From Conexibacter arvalis (GTDB lineage Bacteria; Actinomycetota; Thermoleophilia; Solirubrobacterales; Solirubrobacteraceae), in assembly GCF_014199525.1 (NCBI RefSeq), contig NZ_JACHNU010000009.1, forward strand, positions 118,506 through 182,505: DNA of 64,000 nucleotides. The letters are read 5' to 3'. The position numbers were made by a program, and so were the translations under genes. Shown here in pieces: positions 1-8,404 of the stretch (position 1 is the first letter of the stretch; each line of letters begins with the position of its first letter). The notes beneath the pieces are model-generated. The model searched no databases, was not told the origin of the DNA, and saw only the letters and a list, made by a program, of their open reading frames with translations.

Positions 1-902
1 GCGGCCTCGACGTGGCCGGCGATCAGCTCGACCAGCCGCGGCCACGCGCCGACGGGCAGGTCGTGGCCCATGCCGCGGATCGTCTCGTGGCGGGCGCCGG
101 GGATCGCGTTCGCCGTCGCGCGGCCGCCGGAGGGGGCGACCATCATGTCGCGGTCGCCGTGGATCACCAGCGTCGGCGCGGCGATCGTCGCGACCTCGCG
201 CGTGCGGTCGCCCGACTTCATGATCGCCGCCAGCTGGCGGGCGACGCCGGCCGGGTCGTGGCCGCGGTCGAAGGCGAGGCCGGCGTCGGCGCGGACCTGC
301 TCCTCGTCGAACGGGAATCCGTGCGAGCCGATGTGGCGCCACAGCACGACCGCCTTCTCGATCGACTTCTCGCGCGTCTTCGCCGGCGGCGTCGTCATCA
401 GCCGCCAGGTCGACAGCGCCGGCCGGCCGCTCCGCCGCGCGCCGGTCATCGACATGATCGACGTGAGGCTGCGGACGCGGTCGGGCTGGCGCGCGGCGAG
501 CGTCTGCCCGATCATCCCGCCCATCGATCTGCCGGCGACGTGCGCCGATTCGAGGCCGAGCGCGTCGAGCAGGCCCGAGGTGTCGAGCGCCATCGCGCCG
601 AGCGCGTACTGGCGGGCGGAGAAGCGGCGGGTCGCGAGCTGAAGCGGCGACGGCGGCTTCACGTCGCGCAGGTGGGTCGAGCGGCCGACGTCGCGGTTGT
701 CGAAGCGGATCACGAACAGCCCGCGCGCGGCGAGCTGGCGGCACAGCTCCAGCGGCCACGCGTGCATCTGCTGGCTGAGGCCGGAGACGAGCAGCAGCGG
801 CTCGGCCGACGGGTCGCCGATCGTCTCGACGCACAGCTCGATGCCGCGGCCGACCGCGACGATCCGCTCCGGCTCGTGCGGCAGCTCCTGCTCGCTGGTC
901 AT
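1..902 (-). CDS. Alpha/beta hydrolase (3' end beyond window)
   Basis: This cytoplasmic alpha/beta-hydrolase-fold enzyme has no signal peptide. The nucleophile elbow GRSMGG puts the catalytic Ser near residue 126, the acid Asp near 252 (HGDRD) and the His near 280 (GMGHD), so the triad is complete and only a few C-terminal residues lie beyond base 1. An HG-like oxyanion segment (LLLVSGLSQQ) and the RFDNRDVGRS segment resemble the aclacinomycin-methylesterase/peroxidase-like branch of the family. The ATG at 900-902 is preceded on the minus strand by a strong GAGGAGG Shine-Dalgarno. Just upstream lie GTAC-centred palindromes that could bind a TetR-type regulator. The substrate cannot be deduced. 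Confidence 0.85.
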   Translation of the reverse strand, partial: MTSEQELPHEPERIVAVGRGIELCVETIGDPSAEPLLLVSGLSQQMHAWPLELCRQLAARGLFVIRFDNRDVGRSTHLRDVKPPSPLQLATRRFSARQYALGAMALDTSGLLDALGLESAHVAGRSMGGMIGQTLAARQPDRVRSLTSIMSMTGARRSGRPALSTWRLMTTPPAKTREKSIEKAVVLWRHIGSHGFPFDEEQVRADAGLAFDRGHDPAGVARQLAAIMKSGDRTREVATIAAPTLVIHGDRDMMVAPSGGRATANAIPGARHETIRGMGHDLPVGAWPRLVELIAGHVEA

Positions 903-923
903 GGCGCCCCTCCTCCTCGTCGC

Positions 924-948
924 GGTACGTGGACGTACCACGGTACCG
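924..948. promoter_or_regulatory. GTAC-centred palindromes upstream of the hydrolase
   Basis: GGTACGT and ACGTACC form a perfect 7-bp inverted repeat with a 2-bp spacer at 924-939, followed by the palindrome CGGTACCG at 941-948 and another CCGTACCG at 951-958. They lie just upstream of the Shine-Dalgarno of the minus-strand hydrolase. The pattern resembles TetR-family operators, but the cognate regulator is not visible here. Confidence 0.4.
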
Positions 949-979
949 AGCCGTACCGAGGCTGTCCACCGGCGGCCGC

Positions 980-2461
980 TCACAGCAACGGCGGCCGGCG
1001 GTCCTTCCACGGCTTCGCTTCCTCCAGCTGGGCGGCGAGGCGCAGCAGGGTCGCCTCGCCGCCGAGCGGGGCGACGAACTGGACGCCGAGCGGCAGGCCC
1101 TCGGCGGTCCAGTGGAGCGGGACGCTCGCCGCCGGGCGCCCGGTCAGGTTGGCGAGCTGCGTGTACGGGACCCAGCCAAGGTTGTCGTCGATCATTCTCT
1201 CGACGATCCCGAGCCGTCTCAGGACCGGGGCGGTTCTCGTCCGCAGCAGCGTCTCGGCGAGCGGTCTGAGCGCCTTCGGCGTGTCGAACTGGCCGATCCG
1301 CGGCGGCGGCGTCGCGAGCGTCGGCGTCAGCAGCAGGTCGAACCGGTCGTGGAAGTCGGCGAGCGCGCGCACGTGCTCGTGGCGCCGCTCGACCGCCGCG
1401 ACGAACTCGACCGCCGTCGTGCGGCTGCCGAGCGCGGCCATGATCAGCGTGTCCTGCTCGAAGCCCTCGCGGCCGGCCCCGGTGAGCTGCCTGACGTGGC
1501 CGACCTCGTAGGCGACGTTCGCGAACCAGAGCGTGAGGAAGTCGCGCGCCAGCGCCGCGTCGTCGACCGGCGAGGCGACCGCCTCGACGTGATGGCCGAG
1601 CGACTCCAGCAGCGCCGCCGCCTCGGTGACGGCGGTGACGGCCTCGCGATCGACCGAGCTGTTGATCGCGGAGCTGGCGTGGAAGCCGATCCGCAGCCTC
1701 CCGGGATCCCTGCCGACCTCGTCGAGGTAGCTGCCGCCGTGCGTCGCGGGCGCGAACGGGACGGTCGGGTCGGGGCCGGCGAGCACGTCGAGCATCGCGG
1801 CGCTGTCGCGGACCGTGCGGGAGACGACGCCGTCGGTCGCGGCGCCGAGCAGCGGCTCGCCGGCGATCGGCCCGTGCGGGACGAGGCCGCGTCCGGCCTT
1901 CAGGCCGAAGAGGCCGCAGCAGGCCGACGGAATCCGGATCGAGCCGCCGCCGTCGCTGGCGCCGGCGACCGGGACGATCCCGGCGGCGACCGCCGCCGCC
2001 GAGCCGCCGGAGGAGCCGCCGGGCGTGCGGTCGGCGTCCCACGGGTTGCGGGCCGGGCCGAACAGCTCCGGTTCGGTGATCCCCTTGGCGCCGAACTCGG
2101 GCGTGTTGGTGCGGCCGAAGACGACGACGCCGGCGTCGAGCCAGCGCTGCACGACCGTCGCGTGCTCCATCGCCGGCAGCTGCGACAGCGCGCGGCAGCC
2201 GTAGCTCGACGGCACGCCGGCGTACTGCTGGCCGAGGTCCTTCAGCAGGAACGGCACGCCCGCGAACGGGCCGGTCAGCGGCTCGTCGAGCCGCGCCGCC
2301 GCCTGCGCCTCCAGCGGGCGCACGATCGCGTTGATCCGGCCGCCGACCGCCTGCGCCCGCCGCTGCGCCGCCTCCAGCGCCTCGGCCGCGGTCAGCTCGC
2401 CGCCGGCGATCGCCGCCGCCAGCCCGAGCCCGTCGAGCTCCGCGTAGTCTCTGTGCTCCAT
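980..2461 (-). CDS. Amidase (amidase signature family)
   Basis: The 493-residue protein is a cytoplasmic amidase that hydrolyses carboxamides. It carries the Ser-cisSer-Lys machinery of the signature family: Lys near 74 (PFLLKDLG), the Gly/Ser-rich loop [13 protein letters not shown] at about 147-159 and the nucleophile Ser near 174 in [14 protein letters not shown]. The length is typical. The ATG start (2459-2461) gives the usual N-terminus of about 70 residues before the catalytic Lys; longer readings of this frame run through non-coding-like Arg/Ala sequence and were dropped. GatA is unlikely because there is no gatB or gatC nearby and the gene stands alone, so a general 6-aminohexanoate- or aryl-acylamidase-like role is more probable. 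The substrate is unknown. Confidence 0.88.
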   Translation of the reverse strand: MEHRDYAELDGLGLAAAIAGGELTAAEALEAAQRRAQAVGGRINAIVRPLEAQAAARLDEPLTGPFAGVPFLLKDLGQQYAGVPSSYGCRALSQLPAMEHATVVQRWLDAGVVVFGRTNTPEFGAKGITEPELFGPARNPWDADRTPGGSSGGSAAAVAAGIVPVAGASDGGGSIRIPSACCGLFGLKAGRGLVPHGPIAGEPLLGAATDGVVSRTVRDSAAMLDVLAGPDPTVPFAPATHGGSYLDEVGRDPGRLRIGFHASSAINSSVDREAVTAVTEAAALLESLGHHVEAVASPVDDAALARDFLTLWFANVAYEVGHVRQLTGAGREGFEQDTLIMAALGSRTTAVEFVAAVERRHEHVRALADFHDRFDLLLTPTLATPPPRIGQFDTPKALRPLAETLLRTRTAPVLRRLGIVERMIDDNLGWVPYTQLANLTGRPAASVPLHWTAEGLPLGVQFVAPLGGEATLLRLAAQLEEAKPWKDRRPPLL

Positions 2462-2680
2462 CGGCCCATCCTCTCCGATCGCGGTGGTCGCGGCGCCGCA
2501 CCGCGTCGGCGCGGTGGCGGCGATCGGCCGGCGCGGCGGCGTCACACGACCCCGCGGAGCGCCGCGCGAGCGTCCGCGACGCTCCTGGATGGCGCTGCCG
2601 CGACGGGCCTCTGCGCGGGAGGGCGATCTCCTGCAAGCAGCTTCACCGGACGGCAACCGTCCCGATGTCGGTATCTCGCT

Positions 2681-2686
2681 TACAAT
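2681..2686 (+). promoter_or_regulatory. -10 element TACAAT of a leaderless rpsR transcript
   Basis: TACAAT ends 6 bases before the rpsR ATG at 2693, which places the transcription start on or next to the A of the start codon. There is no Shine-Dalgarno. No recognisable Zur box is seen in the 230 bp upstream. Confidence 0.6.
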
Positions 2687-2692
2687 GGACGG

Positions 2693-2983
2693 ATGCCTGC
2701 ACCCGACTCCCGCCGTCGTCGCAAGCCCGCGGCCGACGCCTCGCGCAAGCGTCGCACCGTCCACAAGGACGTCGCCGCCGCCATCGACTACCGCAACCCC
2801 GAGACGCTCCGCCCGTTCCTGACCGAGCGCGGGAAGATCAAGGCCCGCCGCACGACCGGCCTCAGCCGCGTCGACCAGGCGAAGCTCGCCAGACACGTCA
2901 AGCGCGCTCGCGAGCTTGCGCTCCTCCCCTACGTCGCCGCCTCCGGCAACGAGCGCCCCTCCCGCGGTCGCGGCCGCGGCTGA
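2693..2983 (+). CDS. rpsR: 30S ribosomal protein S18, cysteine-free form
   Basis: This 96-residue protein is bS18 of the small ribosomal subunit. The family core is clear: AAIDYRNPETLRPFLTERGK, IKARRTTGLSR and RARELALLPYVA. It has no cysteine at all: where zinc-binding S18 carries its first Cys-x-x-Cys pair there is TVHKDV. It is therefore the C-minus type, which in many actinobacteria is a zinc-sparing paralogue. It is not beside rpsF, ssb or rplI, the usual S18 partners, which supports a paralogue. The ATG at 2693 was chosen because TACAAT lies 6 bases upstream (leaderless). The basic Arg-rich N-terminus and RGRGRG tail are unstructured. A SpoU rRNA methyltransferase follows after 34 bases on the same strand. 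Confidence 0.92.
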   Translation: MPAPDSRRRRKPAADASRKRRTVHKDVAAAIDYRNPETLRPFLTERGKIKARRTTGLSRVDQAKLARHVKRARELALLPYVAASGNERPSRGRGRG

Positions 2984-3017
2984 GGACGCCGACGCGACGA
3001 CCCGTCGGCGGGAGCGG

Positions 3018-3908
3018 ATGACGCACCGCCGGCCTCCTGCGCCCGCCGTCGAGCGGGCGCTTCTCGTTGCGCTCGCGCGCGCCTTCGACGGCGCGCGCGA
3101 CGACCCGTCGCGCGTCGTGCTCGAGGGCTTCCACGCGCTCAAGCACGCGCTCCGCTTCGGCGCCGCGATCGACGCGGCGGCGGCGAGCGACCCCGATGGC
3201 CTCGCCGCGCTCGCGCGCGAGCTGGCGCCGGACGTCGCCGCGGAGCTGACCGCGCTCGCGGTCGCGGTGCCGCGCGAGGAGCTGCGACGGCTCGCGCCGC
3301 GCCTTCCCCACACCGAGGTCGTCGCCGTCGCGCGACGGCCCGCCTTCTCCCCCGCCGCCGCGCTCGCCGCGCGTCCCGAGCGGCCGGCCGTGCTGCTGGA
3401 GGATCCGCGCCACCTCGGCAACGTCGGCGCCGTCGTGCGCGTCGCCGCCGCCGCGGACGCCGCCGCCGTGGTGACCACCGGCCCGCGCGACCCGTGGGAT
3501 CCCGCCGCCGTGCGCGGCGCCGCCGGCCTGCACTTCGCGCTGCCGGTCGGCTCGCTCGGCGCGGACGCGGCGGCCGCGCTGGCGGCGCTCGACGCGGCGA
3601 GCGGCGTCGCCGGTGCGGAGGCTGCGGGCGCCGGCGCGGCGGACGCGGGTGCGGCGGAGCGTGCGGGTTCGCCGAGCGCGCGGCGCTCCCGCCCGCTCGT
3701 CGCGCTCGACCCCGCCGGCGAGCCGCTCGGCGCCGCGCCGCTGCCGGCCGGCGCGCTGCTCGCGTTCGGGACCGAGCGCCACGGGTTGTCGGAGGCGCTG
3801 CTGGCGCGGGCCGATCGGCGACTGGCGCTGCCGATGCGCGCGGGCGTCTCCAGCCTCAACCTCGCGACCGCCGTCGCGGCGGTGCTGTACGGCGCACGGA
3901 TCGGCTGA
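3018..3908 (+). CDS. TrmH/SpoU-family RNA 2'-O-methyltransferase
   Basis: The 296-residue protein has the three SPOUT knot motifs: motif 1 LLEDPRHLGNVGAVVRVAAA (about 126-145, catalytic Arg near 141), motif 2 LLAFGTERHGLS and motif 3 LPMRAGVSSLNLATAVAAVLY. These bind S-adenosylmethionine and methylate ribose 2'-OH groups of rRNA or tRNA. The N-terminal 120 residues hold a divergent substrate-binding domain (VVLEGFHALKHAL). An Ala/Gly-rich insert of about 40 residues between motifs 1 and 2 is unusual. ATG 3018 follows GGAG at 3011, and the gene is likely co-transcribed with the S18 gene. An upstream ATG at 2916 would overlap rpsR and was rejected. The target nucleotide is unknown. Confidence 0.87.
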   Translation: MTHRRPPAPAVERALLVALARAFDGARDDPSRVVLEGFHALKHALRFGAAIDAAAASDPDGLAALARELAPDVAAELTALAVAVPREELRRLAPRLPHTEVVAVARRPAFSPAAALAARPERPAVLLEDPRHLGNVGAVVRVAAAADAAAVVTTGPRDPWDPAAVRGAAGLHFALPVGSLGADAAAALAALDAASGVAGAEAAGAGAADAGAAERAGSPSARRSRPLVALDPAGEPLGAAPLPAGALLAFGTERHGLSEALLARADRRLALPMRAGVSSLNLATAVAAVLYGARIG

Positions 3909-3974
3909 GCCGGTCCGGCGGCGCGCCGCGAGCCGGTGCGTGGCGGTGCAGGCGCGCCGCGCGCGTCCCGCGCT

Positions 3975-4745
3975 TCAGCCCTGCAGCCGCTCGACCGCGG
4001 TCCAGATCGCGGCCTCGACCTCGGCGATCGCGCCGCTGCCGTCGACCGTCGCCAGCGGGCCGCGGACGTGGCCCGCGTCGATCAGCTCGCGGTAGTTGCG
4101 ATCGACCGCGACGAGCTGCTCGCGCGAGTGGAACAGCTCCTCGGCCGAGCTGCGGGCGCCGATGCGGCTGACGCAGACGTCGGGGTCGACGGCGACGAAG
4201 ATCGTCAGGTCGGGCGCGATCGCGTGGCGGTTGAGCTCGGCGAGCCACTCGCGGCTCGTCGCGCCGCCGCGGTTGTACGCGAGCGAGGAGAGCACGTAGC
4301 GGTCCGAGACGACCCAGCGGCCGGCCTCCAGCGCCGCGACGACCCCGTTGACCGGGTTGAAGAGATGGTCGGCGCGGTCGGCGGCGAAGGCGAGCGCGAG
4401 CGACACCGGGTCGAGCGTCACGCGCCCCTCGATCGCCTGGCGCAGCACGGCGCCGACGGGGCCGTTGGTCGGCTCCTTCGTCAGCTCGACCGCCAGCCCC
4501 CGCCGCTCCCGCAGCGCTGCCGCGAGCCGCTCGGCCTGCGTCGTCGTGCCGGCGCCGTCGAGCCCCTCGATCACGACGAACCGCCCCCGCTCGGCGGCGC
4601 CGCCTGCCGCGCCGCGCTCGCGATGCGCCGCGTCGTCCGCGCCGCCGCCGGCCCCGCCGGCCGCTGCGCCGCCGCCCGCGCCGCGCTCGCGATGCGCCCC
4701 GTCTTTCGCGCCGCCGCCGGCCCCGCCGGCCGCCCGAGCGCTCAC
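3975..4745 (-). CDS. tmk: Thymidylate kinase with repeated N-terminal extension
   Basis: The enzyme phosphorylates dTMP to dTDP. From about residue 56 the dTMP kinase fold is clear: RFVVIEGLDGAG, the TKEPT loop, DRADH, DRYVLSSLAY (the DRY motif) and a C-terminal lid. Two oddities stand out. The P-loop reads GLDGAGTTT, with Thr where the canonical Walker A Lys stands. A 54-residue Gly/Ala-rich extension precedes the domain and contains two tandem 23-residue repeats with AHRERGA. No in-frame start codon lies at the domain boundary, so the GTG at 4743-4745 is the best start; it overlaps the TGA of the upstream DUF1707 gene (GTGA), indicating translational coupling. Confidence 0.87.
   Translation of the reverse strand: MSARAAGGAGGGAKDGAHRERGAGGGAAAGGAGGGADDAAHRERGAAGGAAERGRFVVIEGLDGAGTTTQAERLAAALRERRGLAVELTKEPTNGPVGAVLRQAIEGRVTLDPVSLALAFAADRADHLFNPVNGVVAALEAGRWVVSDRYVLSSLAYNRGGATSREWLAELNRHAIAPDLTIFVAVDPDVCVSRIGARSSAEELFHSREQLVAVDRNYRELIDAGHVRGPLATVDGSGAIAEVEAAIWTAVERLQG
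4590..4727. repeat. Two tandem 69-bp repeats inside tmk 5' end
   Basis: Two copies of a 69-bp unit encode the repeated 23-residue Gly/Ala/His-Arg-Glu-Arg segment of the thymidylate kinase extension. A 20-bp block at 4641-4660 recurs exactly at 4710-4729. The slightly diverged copies suggest slippage duplication within coding DNA. Confidence 0.7.
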
Positions 4746-5392
4746 GCGGATGGCCCCAGCAGCCGCTCGACGAGCCGCTCGCGCAGCCGTCTCGCCTGCA
4801 CGCGGACGTCGCCGAAGATCGTCCCGCCGGTCAGCACGATCCGCGGCGCGCCCGGCGGCGCGCTGCCGCCGGCGCGCTGCTTGACGTCGCCGAAGGTGGT
4901 GCGCGTGCGGATCTCGACGAGGACGCCCTCGGGGACGAGCAGCTCGACGTCGCCGAAGACGGTCGAGACGTCGACCTCGATCGCGCCGGCCGGCACGTGC
5001 GCCTCGCGCAGGTCGAGCTTCACGTCGCCGAAGACCGTCCGCCAGCGGCTGCGCTGCGGCAGCTGCCACAGCCCGCTGCGGCGGTGGTCGCCGAAGACGC
5101 TGGAGACGGCGACCGGCGCGACCGCGACGCCGGCGCCCGCCGGCAGCCCGCCGCCCGCCGCCGCGCCGGGGCCGAGCGCGCCCGCGGCGCCTCCGCCGGA
5201 GGGCGCCGCCTCGGGCGGCAGGTCGGCGGTCAGCCTCGTCAGCTCGCCGCGCGTCACTCTCGCGCCGGAGGCGCCCTCGATCCGGTCGGCCAGCTCCTCC
5301 AGCGTCAGCCGGCCCTCGCCGGCGGCGGCGCGCAAGCGCTCGATCGTCGCGTCGCGCTCGGCGTCGGAGGCGCGGATCTGCGGGTCGGACAT
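4742..5392 (-). CDS. DUF1707 and LiaF-like (cell-wall-active response) protein
   Basis: This 216-residue cytoplasmic protein has an N-terminal DUF1707 helical domain (MSDPQIRASDAERDATIERLRAAAGEGRLTLEEL, about 1-55), a Gly/Pro/Ala-rich linker and a C-terminal beta-solenoid-like domain. The latter shows four FGDV-type repeats (SSVFGDHRR, TVFGDVKLDL, STVFGDVELLVPEG, TTFGDVKQ) plus TIFGDVRV, typical of LiaF C-terminal domains. Such proteins are common in actinobacteria and are linked to envelope-stress signalling, but their molecular role is unclear. No membrane helix is present. The ATG at 5390-5392 opens the conserved MSDPxIRASDAER start. It is translationally coupled to tmk (4-base overlap). 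Confidence 0.82.
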   Translation of the reverse strand: MSDPQIRASDAERDATIERLRAAAGEGRLTLEELADRIEGASGARVTRGELTRLTADLPPEAAPSGGGAAGALGPGAAAGGGLPAGAGVAVAPVAVSSVFGDHRRSGLWQLPQRSRWRTVFGDVKLDLREAHVPAGAIEVDVSTVFGDVELLVPEGVLVEIRTRTTFGDVKQRAGGSAPPGAPRIVLTGGTIFGDVRVQARRLRERLVERLLGPSA

Positions 5393-5569
5393 GGCGGCCG
5401 ATGCTAACCGGCGCGCCTGTCGGCCGTGGTGCGGGCAGCCAGCCGCCCCAGCGCCGGCGGGCGGCGGCGAGCGCGAGCGGCGACCGGGACGGCCGGCCGG
5501 CGCTCGACCGGCGCCGCCCACCGCGGCAACCCCGACTGGCCGGACGGCCAGTGTGCGAAGCTGGGCTGC

Positions 5570-6292
5570 ATGGCGACGACGGCCTCCCATCCGCTCCAGC
5601 GCGTCGACGGGGCGCCCGAGTGCGTGATGAGCGACGCGCTCGCCGCCCGGCTGCCCGATCGCTCGGCCGCCGCGCCGTGGCAGACGCGCGTGCAGGCGGT
5701 GCTGTGGATCCACCCCGCCGCGCCGGGCGCCGCCGAGCTGCTGCCGGAGCGGCTGCGCGGCGAGCGGATCGTCCCGCTGACCGTCGGCGCATTCATCCGC
5801 TACCTCGACACGCCGGTCGGCGCCTACGGCGAGGTGCTCGCCTCGCCGGTGCTGCTCGCGCGCACGCCGCTGCCGGCCTCGGTCGTCCCCTTCATCGCGG
5901 TCGACTCGCTCGCGTCGATCCACGGCGGCCGCGCCAACTGGGCGCTGCCGAAGACGCTCGCGGCGTTCGGGTGGAGCGCGCCGCCGGAGCGGTTCGGCCG
6001 CGACCCCTTCACGGTCCGCGGCGAGGGTGCCGACGGCGCCGCCCCCTGGTCGGTGTCGGCCTCCGTGACGCCGCGCCGCCGGCGGCTGCCGGCCCGCTTC
6101 CCGCTGCGCGACGTGCAGCTGACGCCGGACGGGCGCGAGCTCGACATCCCGATCGCGGTCGCCGGCCGCGCGCAGCTGGCGGCCGTCACGGTCGAGAGCG
6201 ACGGCCCGACGCTGCCGTCGTGGCTGGTCGCCGGACGCCATCGCGGCTTCGTGCTGCCGGAGGCGCGGATGACCTTCGGCGCGCCCCGCTGA
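5570..6292 (+). CDS. Acetoacetate decarboxylase-like protein
   Basis: This 240-residue protein resembles the acetoacetate decarboxylase fold: RYLDTPVGAYGEVLASPVLL, VPFIAVDSLASIHGGRANWALPKTLAAF and a C-terminal GFVLPEARMTFG. In true decarboxylases a Lys-Lys pair forms the Schiff base; here the only candidate is the Lys in ALPKTLA, so catalysis on acetoacetate is uncertain and it may be a lyase-like relative. The start at ATG 5570 was preferred over an upstream ATG because the extra 48 residues are Arg/Ala-rich and unlike the family. A metallo-hydrolase follows after only 14 bases on the same strand, suggesting an operon. Confidence 0.72.
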   Translation: MATTASHPLQRVDGAPECVMSDALAARLPDRSAAAPWQTRVQAVLWIHPAAPGAAELLPERLRGERIVPLTVGAFIRYLDTPVGAYGEVLASPVLLARTPLPASVVPFIAVDSLASIHGGRANWALPKTLAAFGWSAPPERFGRDPFTVRGEGADGAAPWSVSASVTPRRRRLPARFPLRDVQLTPDGRELDIPIAVAGRAQLAAVTVESDGPTLPSWLVAGRHRGFVLPEARMTFGAPR

Positions 6293-6306
6293 GGGAGGGG
6301 CGGACG

Positions 6307-7224
6307 GTGGCCTCCTCACGTGCCGACGCCGACGCCGTCCGCGCGCTCGAGCACGTCCCGCTGGCGCTGCCGGAGGGGCTCGAGATCAGCTGGATCGGCG
6401 TCTCCGGTTACCGCATCTCCTACGCCGGCGTCGCGCTCTTCGTCGACCCCTACGTCTCGCGCGCACCGCTGCGCGACGTGCTGCTGCGGCGCCCGCTGCT
6501 GCCCGACCCGGTCATGGTCGACCGCTATCTCGACGCCGGCGGCGCCGAGGTCGCGGGCGTGCTCGTCGGCCACACCCACTTCGACCACGCGGTTGACGCG
6601 CCGGCGATCGCGCGCAGGCACCGCTGCGGCGCATACGGCTCGGCGTCGCTGAGACGGCTGATGGCGCTGCACGGCCTCGCCGAGCTCGCCGTCGAGGTCG
6701 AGCCGTACCGCCGCTACGAGCTGGGGCCGTTCGTCGTCTCCTTCACCCCCAGCCGCCATTCGAGACTGATCCTCGGCCGCAAGGTGCCGATGGCCGGCGA
6801 GCTGTGCTGCGAGCAGCTCGACGGGCTGCGGATGGGCGCCTACCGCTGCGGCCAGGTGTGGGGCATCCGGATCGAGGTCGCCGGGATCGCCCTCTACCAC
6901 CAGGGCAGCGCCGACCTGATCGACGACGCGCTCAGAGCCGAGCCGGTCGACCTCTTCCTCGCCGGCGTCGCCGGCCGCGGCGTCACGCCGCGCTACTGGG
7001 AGCGGGTGCTGCGGCGGCTCGATCCGCGCGTCGTCGTGGCGACCCACTACGACGACTTCTTCAAGCCGCTCGGCGGTCCCGAGGGCTTCACGGCGCGCGT
7101 CAAGCTCGACGAGCTGCCCGACGAGATCGCGGCCGTCAGCCGCGACGCGACGGTCGCCGCGCTGCGACGGGTCGACCGGCTGCCGGCGCCGTCGGCTTCC
7201 GCGCCTCGACAGCCGCCGGCCTGA
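6307..7224 (+). CDS. MBL-fold metallo-hydrolase (UlaG-like)
   Basis: The 305-residue protein has the metallo-beta-lactamase core: GHTHFDH (HxHxDH zinc-binding motif, about residues 93-99), a His in FTPSRHS, an LYHQGSADL segment providing a bridging ligand region, and THYDDF near the C-terminus. The topology matches the UlaG/L-ascorbate-6-phosphate-lactonase-like branch, which hydrolyses cyclic or phosphodiester substrates. It has a GTG start at 6307 preceded by GGGAGGGG. It is cytoplasmic and co-directional with the decarboxylase-like gene. The 3' end overlaps the convergent MFS gene by 89 bases. The substrate cannot be assigned. Confidence 0.83.
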   Translation: MASSRADADAVRALEHVPLALPEGLEISWIGVSGYRISYAGVALFVDPYVSRAPLRDVLLRRPLLPDPVMVDRYLDAGGAEVAGVLVGHTHFDHAVDAPAIARRHRCGAYGSASLRRLMALHGLAELAVEVEPYRRYELGPFVVSFTPSRHSRLILGRKVPMAGELCCEQLDGLRMGAYRCGQVWGIRIEVAGIALYHQGSADLIDDALRAEPVDLFLAGVAGRGVTPRYWERVLRRLDPRVVVATHYDDFFKPLGGPEGFTARVKLDELPDEIAAVSRDATVAALRRVDRLPAPSASAPRQPPA

Positions 7225-8398
7225 CCGCCGCCGGCGCCCGCCGCTCCCATGCCCACAGCGCGAGCGCGATCAGCGCGGTCGCGACCCCGACCGCGCTGAT
7301 CGCGTCCCAGCCGCCGACGCCCCACAGCGCCGACGCGAGCGCCGAGCCGATCGCCGCGGCGCAGAAGTTGCCGGTCATGTAGGCGGTCGTCAGCCGGCTG
7401 CGCGCCTCCGGCCGCAGCGCGTAGATCGTCGACTGGTTGGTGATGTGCTGGCCCTGCACGCCCGCGTCGAGGACGACCAGCCCGGCGATCAGCGCGGCGA
7501 GCGAGCCGGCGCCGAGGTCGCAGAGGATCCAGCCGACCAGCACGAGCGCCCAGAACGACGCGGTCGCGGCGCGGCCGAGGCCGCGATCCCACAGCCGGCC
7601 GGCGCCCTGCGCCGCGAGCGCGCCGACCAGTCCGGCGAGGCCGAAGAGGCCGATCGTCCCCTCCGAGTAGTCGTACGGCCGATCGCTGAGCAGGAAGGTC
7701 AGCGCCGTCCAGACGAGCGTGAACGACGTCATCCCCAGCATCCCGTACGCCATCCGCCGGCGCAGGACCGGCTCCTCGCGCACGAGCGTCCCGATCGAGC
7801 GCAGCAGCGCGCGGTACGGCGTCGTCGTGCGCGCGGCGATCACCGGCAGCGCCCGCCGCAGCGCGAGCGCGAGCGCGACCATCACCGCCGCGGCGAGCGC
7901 GTAGACGGCCCGCCAGCCGGCCAGCTCGGCGACGAAGCCGCTGAGCGTGCGGGCGGCGAGGATGCCGATCAGCAGCCCGCTCATGATCGTCCCGACGACG
8001 GTGCCGCGCTCGTCGTCGGCGGCGAGGTCGCCCGCGAACGGGACCAGCACCTGCGCGACGACCGAGGTCACGCCGACGACCGCGATCCCGAGCGCGAGCA
8101 CGCCGAAGGCCGGGGCCGCCGCGCACAGCGCCAGCGCGGCGGCGCAGACGAGCAGCATCCGCACGACCAGCGATCGCCGCTCGACCAGGTCGCCGAGCGG
8201 GACGAGCAGCAGCAGGCCGGCGGCGTAGCCGATCTGCGACGCGGTCACGACCAGCCCGGCGAGGCCGGTGCTGGTGCCGAGCGCGTCGGCGATCGTGTCG
8301 AGCAGCGGCTGGGCGAAGTAGAGGTTCGCGACCGCAGCGCCGCTGGCGAGCGCGAGCAGCAGCACGAGGCGGCGGTCGAGACGGCGGGGCGGCGGCAC
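7136..8398 (-). CDS. MFS transporter (drug/sugar efflux type)
   Basis: The 420-residue inner-membrane protein has about 12 hydrophobic helices and MFS loop motifs: PLGDLVERRSLVVR (loop 2-3, motif A-like), AGDLAADDERGTVVGTIMSGLLIGI (helix 5, antiporter-like motif C region) and GAGRLWDRGLGR (loop 8-9). NLYFAQPLLDTIA at the start and LDAGVQGQHITNQSTIYAL are typical of the YnfM/arabinose-efflux-like group, so it probably exports small molecules by proton antiport. GTG 8398 was chosen because TACGTT lies exactly 6 bases upstream, the leaderless pattern; the longer in-frame reading adds only Arg/Ala residues. The last 89 bases overlap the convergent MBL gene. Confidence 0.86.
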   Translation of the reverse strand: MPPPRRLDRRLVLLLALASGAAVANLYFAQPLLDTIADALGTSTGLAGLVVTASQIGYAAGLLLLVPLGDLVERRSLVVRMLLVCAAALALCAAAPAFGVLALGIAVVGVTSVVAQVLVPFAGDLAADDERGTVVGTIMSGLLIGILAARTLSGFVAELAGWRAVYALAAAVMVALALALRRALPVIAARTTTPYRALLRSIGTLVREEPVLRRRMAYGMLGMTSFTLVWTALTFLLSDRPYDYSEGTIGLFGLAGLVGALAAQGAGRLWDRGLGRAATASFWALVLVGWILCDLGAGSLAALIAGLVVLDAGVQGQHITNQSTIYALRPEARSRLTTAYMTGNFCAAAIGSALASALWGVGGWDAISAVGVATALIALALWAWERRAPAAVRPAAVEARKPTAPAAGRPVAARRPSRRG

Positions 8399-8404
8399 CG
8401 GACC

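Noticed and set aside
929..2692. Very long plus-strand open frame over the amidase
   Set aside because: Arg/Ala/Gly-rich shadow of the amidase; only its last part (from 2693) is a real gene, rpsR.
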